A DNA stretch of 64,000 bases from Tricholoma matsutake (Eukaryota; Basidiomycota; Agaricomycetes; Agaricales; Tricholomataceae): the NCBI GenBank assembly GCA_026075535.2, contig AP026539.1, forward strand, positions 4,588,001 to 4,652,000. Reading direction: 5' to 3'. The notes under the pieces are model-generated. The model saw only the letters and a program-made list of their open reading frames with translations. It made no database searches and was not told where the DNA came from. Shown here piece after piece: positions 22,149 through 34,320 of the stretch. Made by a program: the position numbers and the translations under genes. Numbering within the stretch: the stretch's first letter is position 1; each line of letters opens with the position of its first letter.

Positions 22149-23870
22149 ATGACGCCCCAGCACCTGGCAACCGAAATGCTGGACAATCAGACACTGGCAG
22201 CTACATCGGGACTTCAGCAAACAACTTTATCAGAGAACCCCAACTCAATCCAAAAAAGGGCGAACCCGGTGGCGACAACACCAGAACTATCCACCAAAGA
22301 GAAGCAACCAGCCCATTCACAGGCGGAGAAAGGTAGGATCACCAGATGAACGGGAGCAGTACCCCAAAGCAGAGCCAATTTGGGAGACATAACGGATGCC
22401 AAAGCAGGGCTCTCCTGGCTAGCAGCAAAGGGCCTAATGGCCCCATCAGGCTCAACCCCATCAATGACATTGTTGGCCGAGATGCTCTTCCAAGTTGGAG
22501 CCCTACCAAATACGCCTCTACAAACGCTAAATGGAATACGGGCAGTGGCTTTTCTACTCCAAGAACTAGAATTAATGAAAACAACAAGGGAAGTTACCAC
22601 CACAGTGTCGAAGGAACTGATCTCGCTTGTTGACACGATTCAGAACACGTTTAAAGAGAAAACGGAAGAATGCATGGGCAGCTTACTCCAAACCACAAAA
22701 GAGGTAATAACGCAAGCAAAAGAAACAACCAAAGAACTAGGCAAAGCAACCGAAAAAATGATAAGTACCGCAGAAAAGGAGAAGATGCCAGCCACGCCCT
22801 ACAGGGACGCCCTGAACCAGGGTACAGTCGGACCACCAGTCCAAGTGGATCCAAGGGTCAGAGCGAAGGAAGGTATAAGGGCAAGGCAGTTCCTATGGAC
22901 CCTCTCAGTCGACATCCCAGAACTAAAAACACTGCTGGCACCACAGCTACTAAAACAGCTGAACAAAAAACTAACCAAAGCAGCAAAAATGACAAATGAA
23001 GAGTGCAAACTCCATTTGGCAATGTGGCTCAAAAATGGAGGGCTACTAATAGAGGCTGGAGACGACAAATCCGCGGCATGGCTTTGCAGCGAGGTGAACA
23101 TACTGCACATGGAATGCGAACTGGGCACCTCCATACTACCAGAAGCTTGCAACTTCAACACTATGGCATATTTCGTCCCACTAACTTTTGATGTATCAGA
23201 GAAAACACACATAGAGGAGGTAACGGAGTCCAACAACTTATCCAAGGACACAATTAGCAAATGTAGGTGGGCGAAGGCCCCTGGACGGCGGAACCCAAAC
23301 CAAACAGTAGGACATATGATCATCACTTTCACAGACCCGGATAGCGCAAATAAAGCCATACTCGGCAGGCTGGTTATCTGCAACAAAAAGGTATCAGTAA
23401 CCAAATGCAAAAGAGAACCGATCAGATGTCTAAAGTGCCAGGGATATAACCACGTGGCGCACAAGTGCATTATCAGTAGAGACATTTGCGCTAGGTGCAG
23501 AGAAAACCACAGGACTAGTGACTGTAGCACGGCGACACTACTATGTACTCCATGCGGAAAACATGGACATGCAAGTAATGATCGGACGTGCCCCACATTC
23601 CTCAGAAAATGCAATGAGCATGACGAGAGGAACCTGGAGAATCTACTACCCTTTTACCCTTCTATGGAGACCTGGACATGGGAAGCAGCACCTCCAAGTA
23701 ATCAAAGGGCAGCAACCACCACAGGACTGACAGATTTTGTGCAACCAATTAGGAGAGGACAGACACGGCAAACCCAACTAAATTTCCAACCTAGACATGC
23801 AGCCTCAAACAAATGCGGACTCGAGCACCAAAGTTGGGACAGGCAAGAACATGAAGCAAACTATGAATAA
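22149..23870 (+). pseudogene. LINE ORF1 (gag-like, three CCHC knuckles)
   Basis: The frame opens at ATG 22149 and would run 574 codons to 23870 but for one TGA at 22347, after GRITR, probably a former CGA arginine. The front is Thr/Gln-rich. A long helical part follows (TTVSKELISLVDTIQNTFKE, TTKELGKATEKMISTAEKEK). Then comes an RNA-recognition-like middle, and at the end three zinc knuckles: CLKCQGYNHVAHKC, CARCRENHRTSDC and CTPCGKHGHASNDRTC. Such proteins coat LINE RNA and help it reach the target. The stop codon overlaps the start of the endonuclease frame by about 70 bases. Confidence 0.88.
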
Positions 23871-26800
23871 CAAGACGAACAAAGAACAAAAGCTAAGAGT
23901 CCTACAAATAAATCTGAATAAATCACTCACCGCCCACCTGGAGCTCATAAACAACTCACTAGCAGCACATTGGGACATCATACTAATACAGGAACCATAC
24001 ATCACCTTTTTCAGCAGCATTAGAACACCAAACCGTTTCACAGCAGTAACCCCCTCCTTGAGGCGAACCCTAGACACACCAGTGCGATCCACGATCTGGG
24101 TAAATTCCGCGCTATCCTCAAACAACTAGAAAATACTAGACATTCCAGACACCAATGACATAGTAGCAATCGAACTAACAGGTGCATACGGCAGGCTCCA
24201 AGTATACAGTATATACAACGCATGCGAGAACTCACACTCACTGGAAGCACTAAAGAGATACATGCACGACAGCGGAAATAGCCACCAAGGGCCCCAGGAC
24301 ACACACATACTGTGGGGAGGGGACTTCAACTGACATCACCCAATGTGGAATAGGGATGAAGACACACACCTTTTCACTTCCAAAGCCCTAGAAGATGCAG
24401 AAGAACTGATAGACCTAGTAGCAGAATATGACATGCACATGGCACTACCAAAGGGCATACCGACGCTCAAGCACATGGTTTTGAAATGACACTCTAGGCC
24501 CGACAATGTGTTCTGCAATAGCAGCTTAGTAAATCATGTGGTGAAATGCCACACCATACCAGCCAGGCAACCAGGCAAAACCGACCACTACCCGATAGTG
24601 ATAATACTGAAACTGACGCAGGAAAAGGTGTGGACAAAGCTATCACTAAACTTCAGGAAAACAGAATGGGGGGAATTCAACGTGCACCTGGAAAACAAGC
24701 TGGCAGTAATCTCAATACCGTCTGAGATCAGAACTGAAGTAGGGAAATAGAACAGCTCACGGCAGCAATACAGAACACAATCGAAAACAAAGTCCCACTA
24801 AACTTCCCATGCCCTCTATTGAAGAGGTGGTGGACAAAAGAATTAAGGAAAACAAAAAAGGCAGTCAACAGGTTATGAGCCGAATCATATAGAAATCGAG
24901 CAGTGAACAAACACCCAAGTCACCAAGCACTATGCCAGGCCCGCCAAAGATATGCAGAGGACATCATCAAGGCCAAGATGGACCACTGGAATGACTACCT
25001 TGAAAATGCGGACAGCTCAGACATATGGATGGCAAACAAATTCATTTCTAACCCAATAGGTGATGGAGGACAGACGAGAATACCCTCACTAAAAGTAAAG
25101 AGAGGCGATGGACTACTAAGGGAGGTAAACACAAATGAGGGCAAAGCCAAGGCCCTCGCAGAGGCCTTCTTTCCACCAAAGCCAACGGGAACAATGGTAC
25201 CACAGGAATACCACTACCCTGACCTGATCCCTTTACCAGCAACAATAATGGAGGAACAGATCCACATGCGCATAGCAAAGCTATCCCCATACAAAGCACC
25301 AGGACCAGACAACATACCAAACATCGTTCTACAAAAAACAGCCAACCTCATAGTCCCATACCTACTACCAATATACAGGGCAATACTGAGTCATGGAGTC
25401 TACTACTAGGGGTGGCAGGAATCCACAACGTGTGTACTGAGGAAACCGGGAAAACCGAGTTATGAAGTAACCAAAGTGTATTGCCCCATCGCATTACTAT
25501 GCACTATGGCCAAGGTATTCACAGCGGTAATCTCAGAAAACCTGATCTCAGTTACAGAGCAACACCAACTACTGCCAGACACACACTTTGGAGGAAGACC
25601 CTGCAGAAGCATGACTGATGCAGTACACTTGCTAATCCATCGGGTCAAAAAAGCATGGAGGAAAGGAAAAGTAGTATCGCTTCTCTTTCTAGACATCAAA
25701 GGGGCATTCCCCAACGCGGTAATGGAACAACTACTACACAACATGAAGAAGAGACAAGTCCCTGAAACAATAGTAAAATTCATAGAGCAACTGCTGAGGG
25801 GCCAGACAACGCAACTGAAATTTGACGACTACATCTCGGAACGGATACCTATAGACAATGGAGTAGGGCAAGGTGACCCGGTATCCCTACCAGCCTTTAA
25901 CTTCTACAATGCAGATCTACTGGAGCTAAGCGACACTTTGCAAGCACTAGGATACGTCGACGATGCGATGGTAATGGCTGTTGGCAAGGATTTTGAGGAA
26001 ACCACCCAGAGCATCCAAGAACTCATGGAGAAAGAAGATGGAGCACTACAGTGGTTGGCAGACCACAACTCTAGGTTTGAAATCAGCAAACTAGCAGTAA
26101 TGCATTTAGGCCATAAGAAAACAAAGTCCCTGAACGGAGGTACACGTCCACTACACAAACCGAGACTAACACTACAAGGCAGGGAAGTCAAGACAGTTGA
26201 CAGCTACAAGTACCTTGGTATAGTCATTGATGACAAGCTAACATGGAGGAAACATGAAGATAGGGCCATAGACAGCACCACCAAGTGGGTGATGCAATGC
26301 CGACGCCTCGCGAGGACAGAGGTAGGACTCTCGCCAAAACTAATGCGCCAGCTCTACATGATGGTGGCCATACCAAAAATGACATATGGGGTGGAGATAT
26401 GGTACAACCCCCCAAGGACAATTCTGGGAGCAAAGCAAAGGACAGGATCAACGAGGGTACTATGCCAGCTAACCAAAGTACAGCGAATAGCCACCCTGGC
26501 AATAAATGGGGCACTTTGCACCACCCCAACTGACACGCTAGATCTACATGCAGGCATTCTCCCACTAGAGCTAACCATGCTAAAGGCATGCCACAGATCT
26601 ATAGTGTGAATATGCACACTACCAGAGACACACCCGCTACACCACATAATATGCGAATATCGTACTATCCATGCAAGGAAACATCACACGCCTCTACACA
26701 AGCTGTTGGACCACTTCCCAGGGATACACCCAGACAGAATAGAGAGCATAACGCCCAATCCCCGCCCTCCCACATATACTCTTGTGACTTTCACCACAGA

Positions 26801-27820
26801 GATAGCTGAGGATCGAGACTCCTCTATATGCAATGAAGCTGACAGCACACCAGAAATCAAAGTATTCACAGATGGATTGGGTATGGATGGATGTATAGGA
26901 TATAGGAGCGGCAGTGGTAATGTATAGAAAGGGTAGGCACATGCCATCCAAGGTGCTGAGATACCACCTGGGAAGCGCAAACGAGTACACATCATTTGAA
27001 GCAGAGGTGGTAGGGGTGCTATTAGGTATCTGGATGATCAAATCAGAGCACATAGCAGGACGACTCCCAATATCCATACTAACAGACAGCCAAGCTCTCA
27101 TCAAAAGGATCAAGATGCGCAAAGCTACCACTGCCCAATACCTTATTGAGGACCTACTGACTATTGCAGAAAGTGTCAATGCGACCAATGTAAACCCCAA
27201 TGCAAAGTGCTTCCATCTGGCCTGGATATCGGGACATAGCGGGGTGCAAGGCAATGAAAAAGTCGACGAAGAAGTGAAAAGAGCACCCCAAGGTGAATCT
27301 AGCCCCCGGCACATGCTACCACCCATTTTATGAGGGAAACTGCCAAGAAGTGTAGCGGCAGTAAAGCAGAGGTATCACCACGAACTAAAAGACAGAGAAA
27401 AGGAGATATGGCTAGCGTCTCCACGCCAACCAAAGCTGAGTCGACTAGACCCAAAATTCTCATACAATCTCTACACTAAAATACAGTCAAGTCTCAAGAG
27501 ACAACAGCCCAGTCTACTGACTCAGATATGCACGGGACACATACCACTGAACTTCTACTTGCATTGCATCAAGAAAATAGAATCGAGCAATTGCACAGCA
27601 TGCCAAGGGCAAGGCCCATCAGTGAAAGAGACCATCATACACTTCCTCTTCGAATGTGAGGCCTACAATAAGGAATGGCACGAGCTAGACCACCAAATGA
27701 GAAGAGACTCCAGGGACCTACCAGCGCTACTGAGCATGGAAAAAGGGGTAAAAGTGCTAATTGGCTATGTGAACAAAACAGGATGGCTGCTCCCTACCAA
27801 AGGTGAACATCACATATCAT
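23797..27820 (+). pseudogene. LINE ORF2: APE endonuclease, RT, RNase H, Cys/His end
   Basis: The APE-type endonuclease (23890-24640) shows LRVLQINLNKS, LIQEPYI, WGGDFN and PGKTDHYPIV. Stops fall after SSNN, after DFN and after MVLK; the last two are TGA. A frameshift near 24745 leads into the RT part: LSPYKAPGPDNIPN, LRKPGKPSYE, the LFLDIKGAFPNAV motif, VGQGDPVS and YVDDAMVM. The catalytic YxDD pair is intact. A stop (TGA) follows SIV at 26607. RNase H begins at KVFTDG (26860) and after a frameshift near 26895 continues with FEAEVVGVLL, LTDSQALIK and WISGHSGVQGNEKVDEE, so all four acidic residues are readable. The end has CTACQGQG...HFLFEC, the Cys/His motif common after LINE RNase H. Confidence 0.9.
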
Positions 27821-28317
27821 GAGGAACATATTCTTGCACGCCACTTTACAGGGACGATCTCAACTCAAAACTCAAGAGTTAGCAACTACAGATGCCATGC
27901 ATATCCCCAAACCAACAAAACAAAACAAAACAAAATAAAATAAAATTCTGCCTGGAACACAGAGGACTATGGAAATTTCGAAGCACGCGACTAAAGGTAC
28001 CAGAATCAGACAAAACCCCACACCCACACTATCCAACACGTGCCTGCCATGAGATGGCCAGGCAACTAACAGTCACACAAACTCAACACCAAGGACACCA
28101 AGCGAACCAAAGAAGAGGTTGATGAAAGGCCTGCAGTCCTAAACGGCCTAAAGAACTGGACCTCAGGGGGAGCGATTGCCCAGGGCATGCCATCTGAGGG
28201 GCAAGGACTGGGGAGAGGTCAAGGCAAAGGGGCCTTACATAGATACTCTAAGATGTAATGACCATTATAGGGTACGCCCTGAGAGGTCCGAAAAATAACA
28301 CTAAAAAAAAAAAAAAA

Positions 28318-28331
28318 AAGCACCCCAGAGT
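28318..28331 (+). repeat. LINE target-site duplication, 3' copy
   Basis: AAGCACCCCAGAGT directly follows the A run and matches 22008-22021 exactly. Confidence 0.92.
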
Positions 28332-28474
28332 TCATCGCCATTTCCTTGCTATGCATCCTGCTAAGGTGAGTACTACTCTACATGGATTTCACTGCTGCCA
28401 CTATCCTCATCTAACACCCAATTCATAGATCAACACTGCAGACTCCCAAAACTTTTCTTTTATATTAAGTGATG

Positions 28475-29520
28475 CTGCATCCATGGTCACTAGCAGCAGC
28501 ATGGTGGGGATGAGGGATTTGGCTAATTGGATCTCCAAAGTCATCCCAGACCAACACAAGGTCTTCTTCTGGATGCACCTTACCCAGGATGCCTGGCCTG
28601 TTGCAGCTACAGAGCATTTTTATGTAAGAAACACTTGGGTTCCCCTCCCCCGGGTGAGCATGGACGGTGGGCTGGACGATCGCTTCCATGTCACCGAGAA
28701 GGCTCTCAATATGGTCGTTAGTACTCCTAGTCTCTCATTCCTCTTTTTCTTCCTCAGGTATGATGATCGATAGACAAATCCCAAAAAGACTCTCTGGTCA
28801 AAAAAGGAGCCAAGGACCTGGACCAACTGATGAAGGATATTCAAGGGGAGGTTCGGCTTCTTATGGCTACCTACCTTTGCACTCTTTGTGCAATGGACGA
28901 ACCCCTTGAAGAACAGGAAGATAAACTACTCCTTGCCAGAAAAGCAAATGAGCTCATTTACGGGGCAGACCTCATTCTGCCTGCTGGTCTTCAAACACCT
29001 ATCACTCCTACTCACTTCTTGTGGCCCAAGTTTCTAGATACTCCATCTGTGAATCTACCTCAGCATACCTTTAGTTTACTTTACCCTGATTCTATTGAGA
29101 AGGGTCGCTTCATCTGTGGATGCTCTTGACTTCTACAAAACAGTATTCTACCGCCCCAATGGCTTGGCAGAAAAAATGTTTCATTTCTATGCCTACACTG
29201 ACCTTTACAAGGACAAAAACAAACCCTGGGCAACAGAAGGTTGTCTGAGAGCCTATTGCTCTATTATAATAATGGTAGGCAGTCTCTCTCCTATCATCTT
29301 GCATGACATTTTCTATCATTGTCACTTTAGATGACCTCAACAGTTTATGAGTGGAGAGATGGATTAGGCAACCTCAAAATCAAATTAGACAAATATAGAT
29401 TAGCATTCATTGAGCTAATCTTCTTGCTTGACAAGGAGCCATACAAAAAGGGCTCCCACTGGTCCACCATAGCTCAGTTTCTCCAGCCATTGCTGGATCA
29501 GGTTGTCCAAGATCAGTGAG
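28475..29520 (+). pseudogene. Coding exons of an unrecognised gene upstream of the JmjC-like domain
   Basis: The first exon reads MVTSSSMVGMRDLANWISKV through RFHVTEKALNMV and ends at a GTTAGT splice site; a pyrimidine tract and CAG follow near 28757. The next exon has KDLDQLMKDIQGEVRLLMAT, LARKANELIYGADLILPAGL and PITPTHFLWPKFL. A third has VDALDFYKTVFYRPNGLAEK, HFYAYTDLYKDK, and then an intron GTAGGC...TTTAG. The last piece is MTSTVYEWRDGLGNLKIKLD...SHWSTIAQFLQPLLDQV ending at 29519. The continuous open exons and clean introns look like a real gene of a fungal family, but I cannot name it. It precedes the JmjC-like exons on the same strand. Confidence 0.5.
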
Positions 29521-29707
29521 TTTTTGGCAGATGTCCACTATTTGCTGAGATTATATCTAATTAATCTGCATGCTCCCAGATGGGCTGCCTTCAAGACCAG
29601 AAATGGCCTTGTGTGATTGGGAGGCAAGGGATGATATTTGAAGGGAATGCCAGTGACTTGGAAGAATGCCCCTACCAATTTTAGTTGTACTTGTAGTTTG
29701 ATCATTA

Positions 29708-30056
29708 GTAGCAGTCAAAGTAGGGCAATTATTACATGATTAATAGTGCCATTATTGTACAATTATGAATCAAAAATCTTGTCAATAATCCGAGTCACCT
29801 TGACCATGACGATTATCAAGGGCGATTACCGGGCGATTATGGGCCACGATTATTTTGACAGATCTATGATCTTCTGTGTGATGTAAGCAAAAATGTAAGC
29901 ATGTCAAATAATCGCCTTCAATAATTGTGCAAATAATCGTCGAATCACCTCTGGAGGTGATTCGACGATTCTGCGATTATTACAATAATCGCAATTATCT
30001 GTGTCCCAAAAATCATGGACATAATCGGTGGATAATCACCCTACTTTGACTGCTAC
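29708..30056. mobile_element. 349-bp MITE with TA target duplication
   Basis: The ends GTAGCAGTCAAAGTAGGG (29708-29725) and CCCTACTTTGACTGCTAC (30039-30056) are perfect 18-bp inverted repeats, flanked by TA on both sides (29706-29707 and 30057-30058). TA duplication points to the Tc1/mariner superfamily. The inside has no coding sequence. It is rich in ataatcg-type motifs and holds a perfect 17-bp-arm palindrome centred at 29952. Confidence 0.93.
29935..29970. repeat. Perfect palindrome inside the MITE
   Basis: The left arm aatcgtcgaatcacctc (29935-29951) and right arm gaggtgattcgacgatt (29954-29970) are exact reverse complements around TG. This nested hairpin makes the whole MITE foldback-rich. 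Confidence 0.93.
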
Positions 30057-30626
30057 TATTGTATCCCAGCCTGAGTCTGGGGCAATTATATTGTTTCTTC
30101 ACACTCTACTACTGGAAATAGTCTTGAAATGCCTCAAATTCATGTTTTGAGGATGCAATCTAGAGGTTTCCTTGTTTTTTGGCAGGCAAAAGGACCTTGC
30201 CCACATGCCTATTCTCCTCCTGCTTATGAGACGATGACATAACATCCATTGAGGATTACGCAGCTCAAGCCGCTCCAGTTTTTCATTTGATGGGATCTCA
30301 ATTCCAAATATTGGCAGTAAATCGACTCACCATGAATTTGATTTTGATGCTAACAAGCTAGAAGCTTACCAGGAATGCGGCTGCCAATGGCCTTGCAGTG
30401 GCTGAAAACACACAACCGACTATGTTTAACGACAGAAACTGAGGGCACAGGAATGAAGTGAGGATGAGTGGAGTGTAATAGCACTGTAGACTTCACAACC
30501 CATTTATGATGAGAACCATACAACATTCAAAATTTACCTGCCATTCAAAAGACTGAGGGTGAAATGAGTAGCGGGCCCTGCCGTGCCAGCGCGCTACATT
30601 ATTTATTTTAAAAACGGTCAAAGACT

Positions 30627-30648
30627 CAAAGTGTGTTATCACACTTTG
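30627..30648. repeat. Perfect 9-bp inverted repeat, TTAT loop (copy 2)
   Basis: It has the same palindrome as at 16744, with shared flanks on the right (atcatcacatgac, tattg). Confidence 0.75.
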
Positions 30649-30719
30649 GAATCATCACATGACGTATTGCAGCCACAGTTGTTGAAGTCAGGCTCGAAAA
30701 CATCATTTCCTTGCCAGTG

Positions 30720-32620
30720 GCTCATTGTTTCAGCTAAACTTCCTTGCACACCTCTTCAATATGCCAGACTTGGAACTTGGTCAAATTGCAAATGTTCATT
30801 TCCACCAGTTGGCCTGGCTAACCACTGTACCCTTTACTGGTTCTCTCCTTGGGGGTGTTCCCGCCGAATACACAGTGAGTCCGACTTCTTTTTCATGGTC
30901 CTCTTTTGGCAGGTTTATACTAATGGCTTGAAAGAAATTTGCCACAACCTTATCTAAATGGGAGGAGCTGAAGAATGACACCTCAAAAAGCAAGCGGGAT
31001 AAGCAAAGCCGTGTTCTACAACATCTCGCAATGTCAGTGCCCGGAACACCATTGCCAAAGCTTCAAGATGAGGCATACACTGCTCTCTTCAATTATTGTT
31101 TCATTGACCTGCTGGCACGGGTTACTTATGGTGACATTCCTGATAACCCACCGCCCATCAAAGACCAGATGCAGGTGCCGCATATACAACATATGGTGAG
31201 TGCATGCCAATCTTACTGTTTGCTAACTGGCTGAGGTTTCTCAAGGATAGGAATTTAATACTGTCTGACTGGCCGAAGTTGATCAAGGATGCTGAAGCAG
31301 ATCTTTGGGAGGTGCAATGCACAACTGAAACAGATAATAGAGCCAGCGCACCTGGTTATTTGCAATGCTTCAAGGTCCTTTCTGCTCATGCACAGAAGAG
31401 GAGCTCTTCACACCGGTCTTACAATTTTGCTGCAGCTGCCTTGCATATATCAATCCTCATAGATGTTTGTGGGCTTTTGCTGATTTCAGCCTTCTTACTG
31501 ATCTTTGAACAGGGCAACTTAAGTATTACCTCTCCACTTTTGGATGAGTTGTACCCATAAGTAGCTGGTTAGAAATCACATCAGACCCTCATTCATTTTG
31601 TTTATAGAGAAGATGAGGAGGCTGGTGTAAGACCCCCTCTGAATCTTCCATTTAAAGGCAAGAAGAGACCAAAGTCCTTGGAGGTCCCTCTATGCGCTGC
31701 ACTGGGGATTTCCCCCCTGTGTTTACTTTTAAAAACACCACTCATTGAGCGCCGCATTAGCAAGAAATCCATATTTAATGTAAGCCACCTGTCCAACAGT
31801 CCAAATTGAATTCACCATGCCATATCCATAAATAGGTCTGGCAAGCTCTAGGAGTCCCTCGTCCTGCTCTTCTTGCACAGGTGGAGAAGGTGATCTGGAG
31901 AGCTCTTTTCTATGTGGCCAAAAACCCAGACTCTTTGGAAAGTATACTTGCAAAGGCATTGCGTGATGCCATGGGGATATTGGAATCTGTTGGTGGCATC
32001 AGCATTGAGTCTGCATCATGGCTGGGGCCAAGCAGTGGGAGGAGAGAGGAGGAGGAGGAGGAGGAGGAGGAGGAGGGTGAAGAAAAGGATCAAGCTGTAA
32101 ATACCCCTTCCCCTCCCAATCCTATGTTTCCACCTGCACCTACACCAATCCATGGGATGGATCCTTCTCCAGGGGCTATGGTTGCTAGTCAGGTAAATGG
32201 GGCTGGAGGTGATCAAGTGATGAATGGAGCCATTCCAGATATTGAGGGACACCAAGCAACTGGTGAGCAGGGCTCCAGTGAGCATGGCTCCGGTGAGCAG
32301 GGACTTTCAAACCCCCAAGCGGTATGTCCATCTCATCTGATAAGGAGATCCCTAGCCCAAAGCTAATGCAAATCAGCAGCCAGCTAGGAAGTCAGCTCGA
32401 CTGGTACAGCAGCCAGTGCAAACAGTGAGCCCATACACTGGTGTTAGCACAGCCCCAGCATCCAAAAAATGGACAAGACGTAGCAAGATGAAGGGCGAAC
32501 TCCAGGGTGGAGCCAAGCTCCTCTCCAAGCCCAAGCCACATCCTGATGGTCATGCTGGAGTGTATGAGATTGTTGACCTTACCATCTTGCCTGAGATTAT
32601 CAAAGACCTGGTGAGTTGAT
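30720..32620 (+). pseudogene. Middle exons of the JmjC-like gene
   Basis: Plus-strand exons: LAHLFNMPDLELGQIANVHF...FTGSLLGGVPAEYTV (30730-30880); WEELKNDTSKSKRDKQSRVL and PLPKLQDEAYTALFNYCFID (about 30960-31190); LKDRNLILSDWPKLIKDAEA (31240-31300); RPPLNLPFKGKKRPKSLEVP and LLLKTPLIERRISKKSIFN (31630-31780); then, after an intron ending CTTGCACAG at 31880, VEKVIWRALFYVAKNPDSLE and AKALRDAMGILESVGGIS with a run of 12 glutamates coded by a GAG/GAA microsatellite (about 32047-32090). The last segment, 32400-32600, is basic (KKWTRRSKMKGELQGGAKLL). I recognise no domain here. Same strand, spacing and intron style tie it to the JmjC-like exons that follow. Confidence 0.5.
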
Positions 32621-32659
32621 ATCCTAGACCCAGCAGTCTAAGTTGACCTAGGTTACACA

Positions 32660-34320
32660 TCAGACAGTATATGGTGGCAAGACTTTCACCACAGACAATA
32701 ATAAGGGCATGCAGGTATGTGAGGGGCTTTGTACAGGGCAGTCAGTACTGCAACTTTGCTCTCCAGAAAATTTTACCCCAAAATGTTGCTCTACTGTATG
32801 GTCTGGACCGTGATATTCCATACATTTACACTCCGCGCTTCCATGTAAGTTTTTCGCTAACATCATCTACAGCTCTAATCACAGCTATAGGATGAGGAGG
32901 CACTTGCTTTTTTTCAGGCTGTTCTAAAGGTGGTTGAAAGTGACTACGATGAGCATGGTATCCCTCCGCATCTTCAGGAAGACAACTCTAGCTCTACATT
33001 TCAGATCCTGACACATAGTGTGTGCATCTCAGCATGTCCACAATTTATTCAAGAGGTCTTTTGCACCAAAAATATTGTGGTGACTCACAAGCCTCTTTAT
33101 TGAAAACTGGAGTTTGATGAGCATGGCATGCACACTCTTGCCACAAGGATGAACAAAGAATTAACCATCCACAGTTTTGTTGCACATTGTTTGCTAGATG
33201 TCTGCATCCATGATTGATCATTTTCTTTCATGGCAGACCATTCAGTTCTTCAAGATGAGGAGGCGACAAACTGCCTTTACATTGGTACACCACAGGATCT
33301 TCTGGACAGCCATAATGCTGGTGTAGTGGATGGCAAGATACTCAATGCATTAGATTTCCCATTTCCATATCCACCCCCAGGTTGTACCCCTTTGGAGGCA
33401 TTAGCAACGGATGTTAGCGCATTCGTTGCAACAGCGGATATGGAGTTTTGCAAAGTTTCCCTCCACCCATTTCCATTTGCAAGCACCTCATGGGGGTTGG
33501 CTGCTACTTTTAATGCCCACCACAAGCTCCATATCAACACAGATGGGTTTGCCACACACGTGGAGGTGAGAAACAAGGGTGGATGCAAGTGGTGGGTCAT
33601 TGCAACTCCAAGAAGCAAAAACGTGCTGGCCAGAATTTCTCTTTTTGAAAACTTCGATAGCAGCTTCATTGACACAGAGAACTTTAAGTTTGAGGCCATC
33701 CTTCTGACAGCTGACATGGAGCTGTAAGTGGCATTTAAGCTGTATCTGTTATCATGACTGAAACACTATGTCACCACAGGCATATGCGGCCTGGTACCAT
33801 CCATGCAGTTTTCACCCCAGAGTCCGCTATTTGCTTTGGGAATCACTTTTATGCAATCAGCACTATCACCGACACCTTTTTTTCATTGATCCATTCATTC
33901 GTCAGCAGCAGTATTATAACCAATACCCAGCATACAAAGGACTCAAGGATGCTCCTTAGATGGATTCTTGTTTTTATTCATGCAGCAACAGTGGGAGCTG
34001 GTTTTGTTGCAACGGCAGATGAGCCATTCCCACCTCTGGAGCACATCCCTGCTTTACACACACCTGATGGCACTGTTGGCTTCTTCAACCTCATCAACAG
34101 TGCTGAGCTTGCAGATGTTCTCCATCCACAAAGCTACTCACAGGTGGGCTTGTGTGTGAAAGAAAGAGCTGCCATGGTGATGCTCGTAGATTGGCTAGAC
34201 AGCTTCAGCACTGGTTCTGGTGCAACTACGACATCATTACTGTTTCTGCAGTCACTTGGGAAGAGAATCTGGAGCTATACTGGAGCGTGCGGGATCACTT
34301 TTACTTCAAGGGACTAGCTT
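32660..34320 (+). pseudogene. JmjC-like (cupin) domain gene, catalytic part
   Basis: Exons cover VVESDYDEHGIPPHLQ (about 32930), then 33230-33723, with KILNALDFPFPYP, FASTSWGLAATFNAHHKLHI, NTDGFATHVEV and KWWVIATPRS. A 56-base intron (GTAAGT at 33724 to CACAG at 33779) splits a Leu codon. It is followed by MRPGTIHAVFTPES, CFGNHFYAISTI and HSFVSSSIITNTQHTKDSR. The order HxxxDG...KWW...RPGTxHxVxTPE...HFYA is that of a large Agaricomycete JmjC-like family, an iron/2-oxoglutarate cupin fold used by histone and other protein demethylases and hydroxylases. The first metal site reads HIN where the fold needs H-x-D or H-x-E. A CpG-to-CpA change of GAC to AAC would explain it, so catalysis is doubtful. 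A TGA-type stop at 33103 and frame changes after 34200 support pseudogene status. Confidence 0.68.

Larger units (their letters stand above)
22022..28319 (+). mobile_element. Full-length LINE (non-LTR retrotransposon), Tad1/I-like
   Basis: The 6.3-kb element has a 5' leader of about 127 bases, ORF1 with three zinc knuckles, ORF2 (endonuclease, RT, RNase H, Cys/His end), a 3' untranslated part of about 480 bases and 17 consecutive A (28303-28319). It is bounded by a perfect 12-14 bp target duplication. Poly-A plus target duplication is the mark of target-primed reverse transcription. The ORF layout with an RNase H domain fits the Tad1/I group found in fungi. It is full length but dead, with stops and at least two frameshifts. 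It landed in or beside the plus-strand gene pieces at 20572 and 28475. Confidence 0.93.

Noticed and set aside
22799..23614. 271-codon open frame on the minus strand across LINE ORF1
   Set aside because: It has no motif and lies opposite a frame with three clear zinc knuckles and typical gag-like composition.
28303..28319. Poly-A run as evidence of a processed pseudogene
   Set aside because: It ends a complete LINE and is followed by that element's target duplication.
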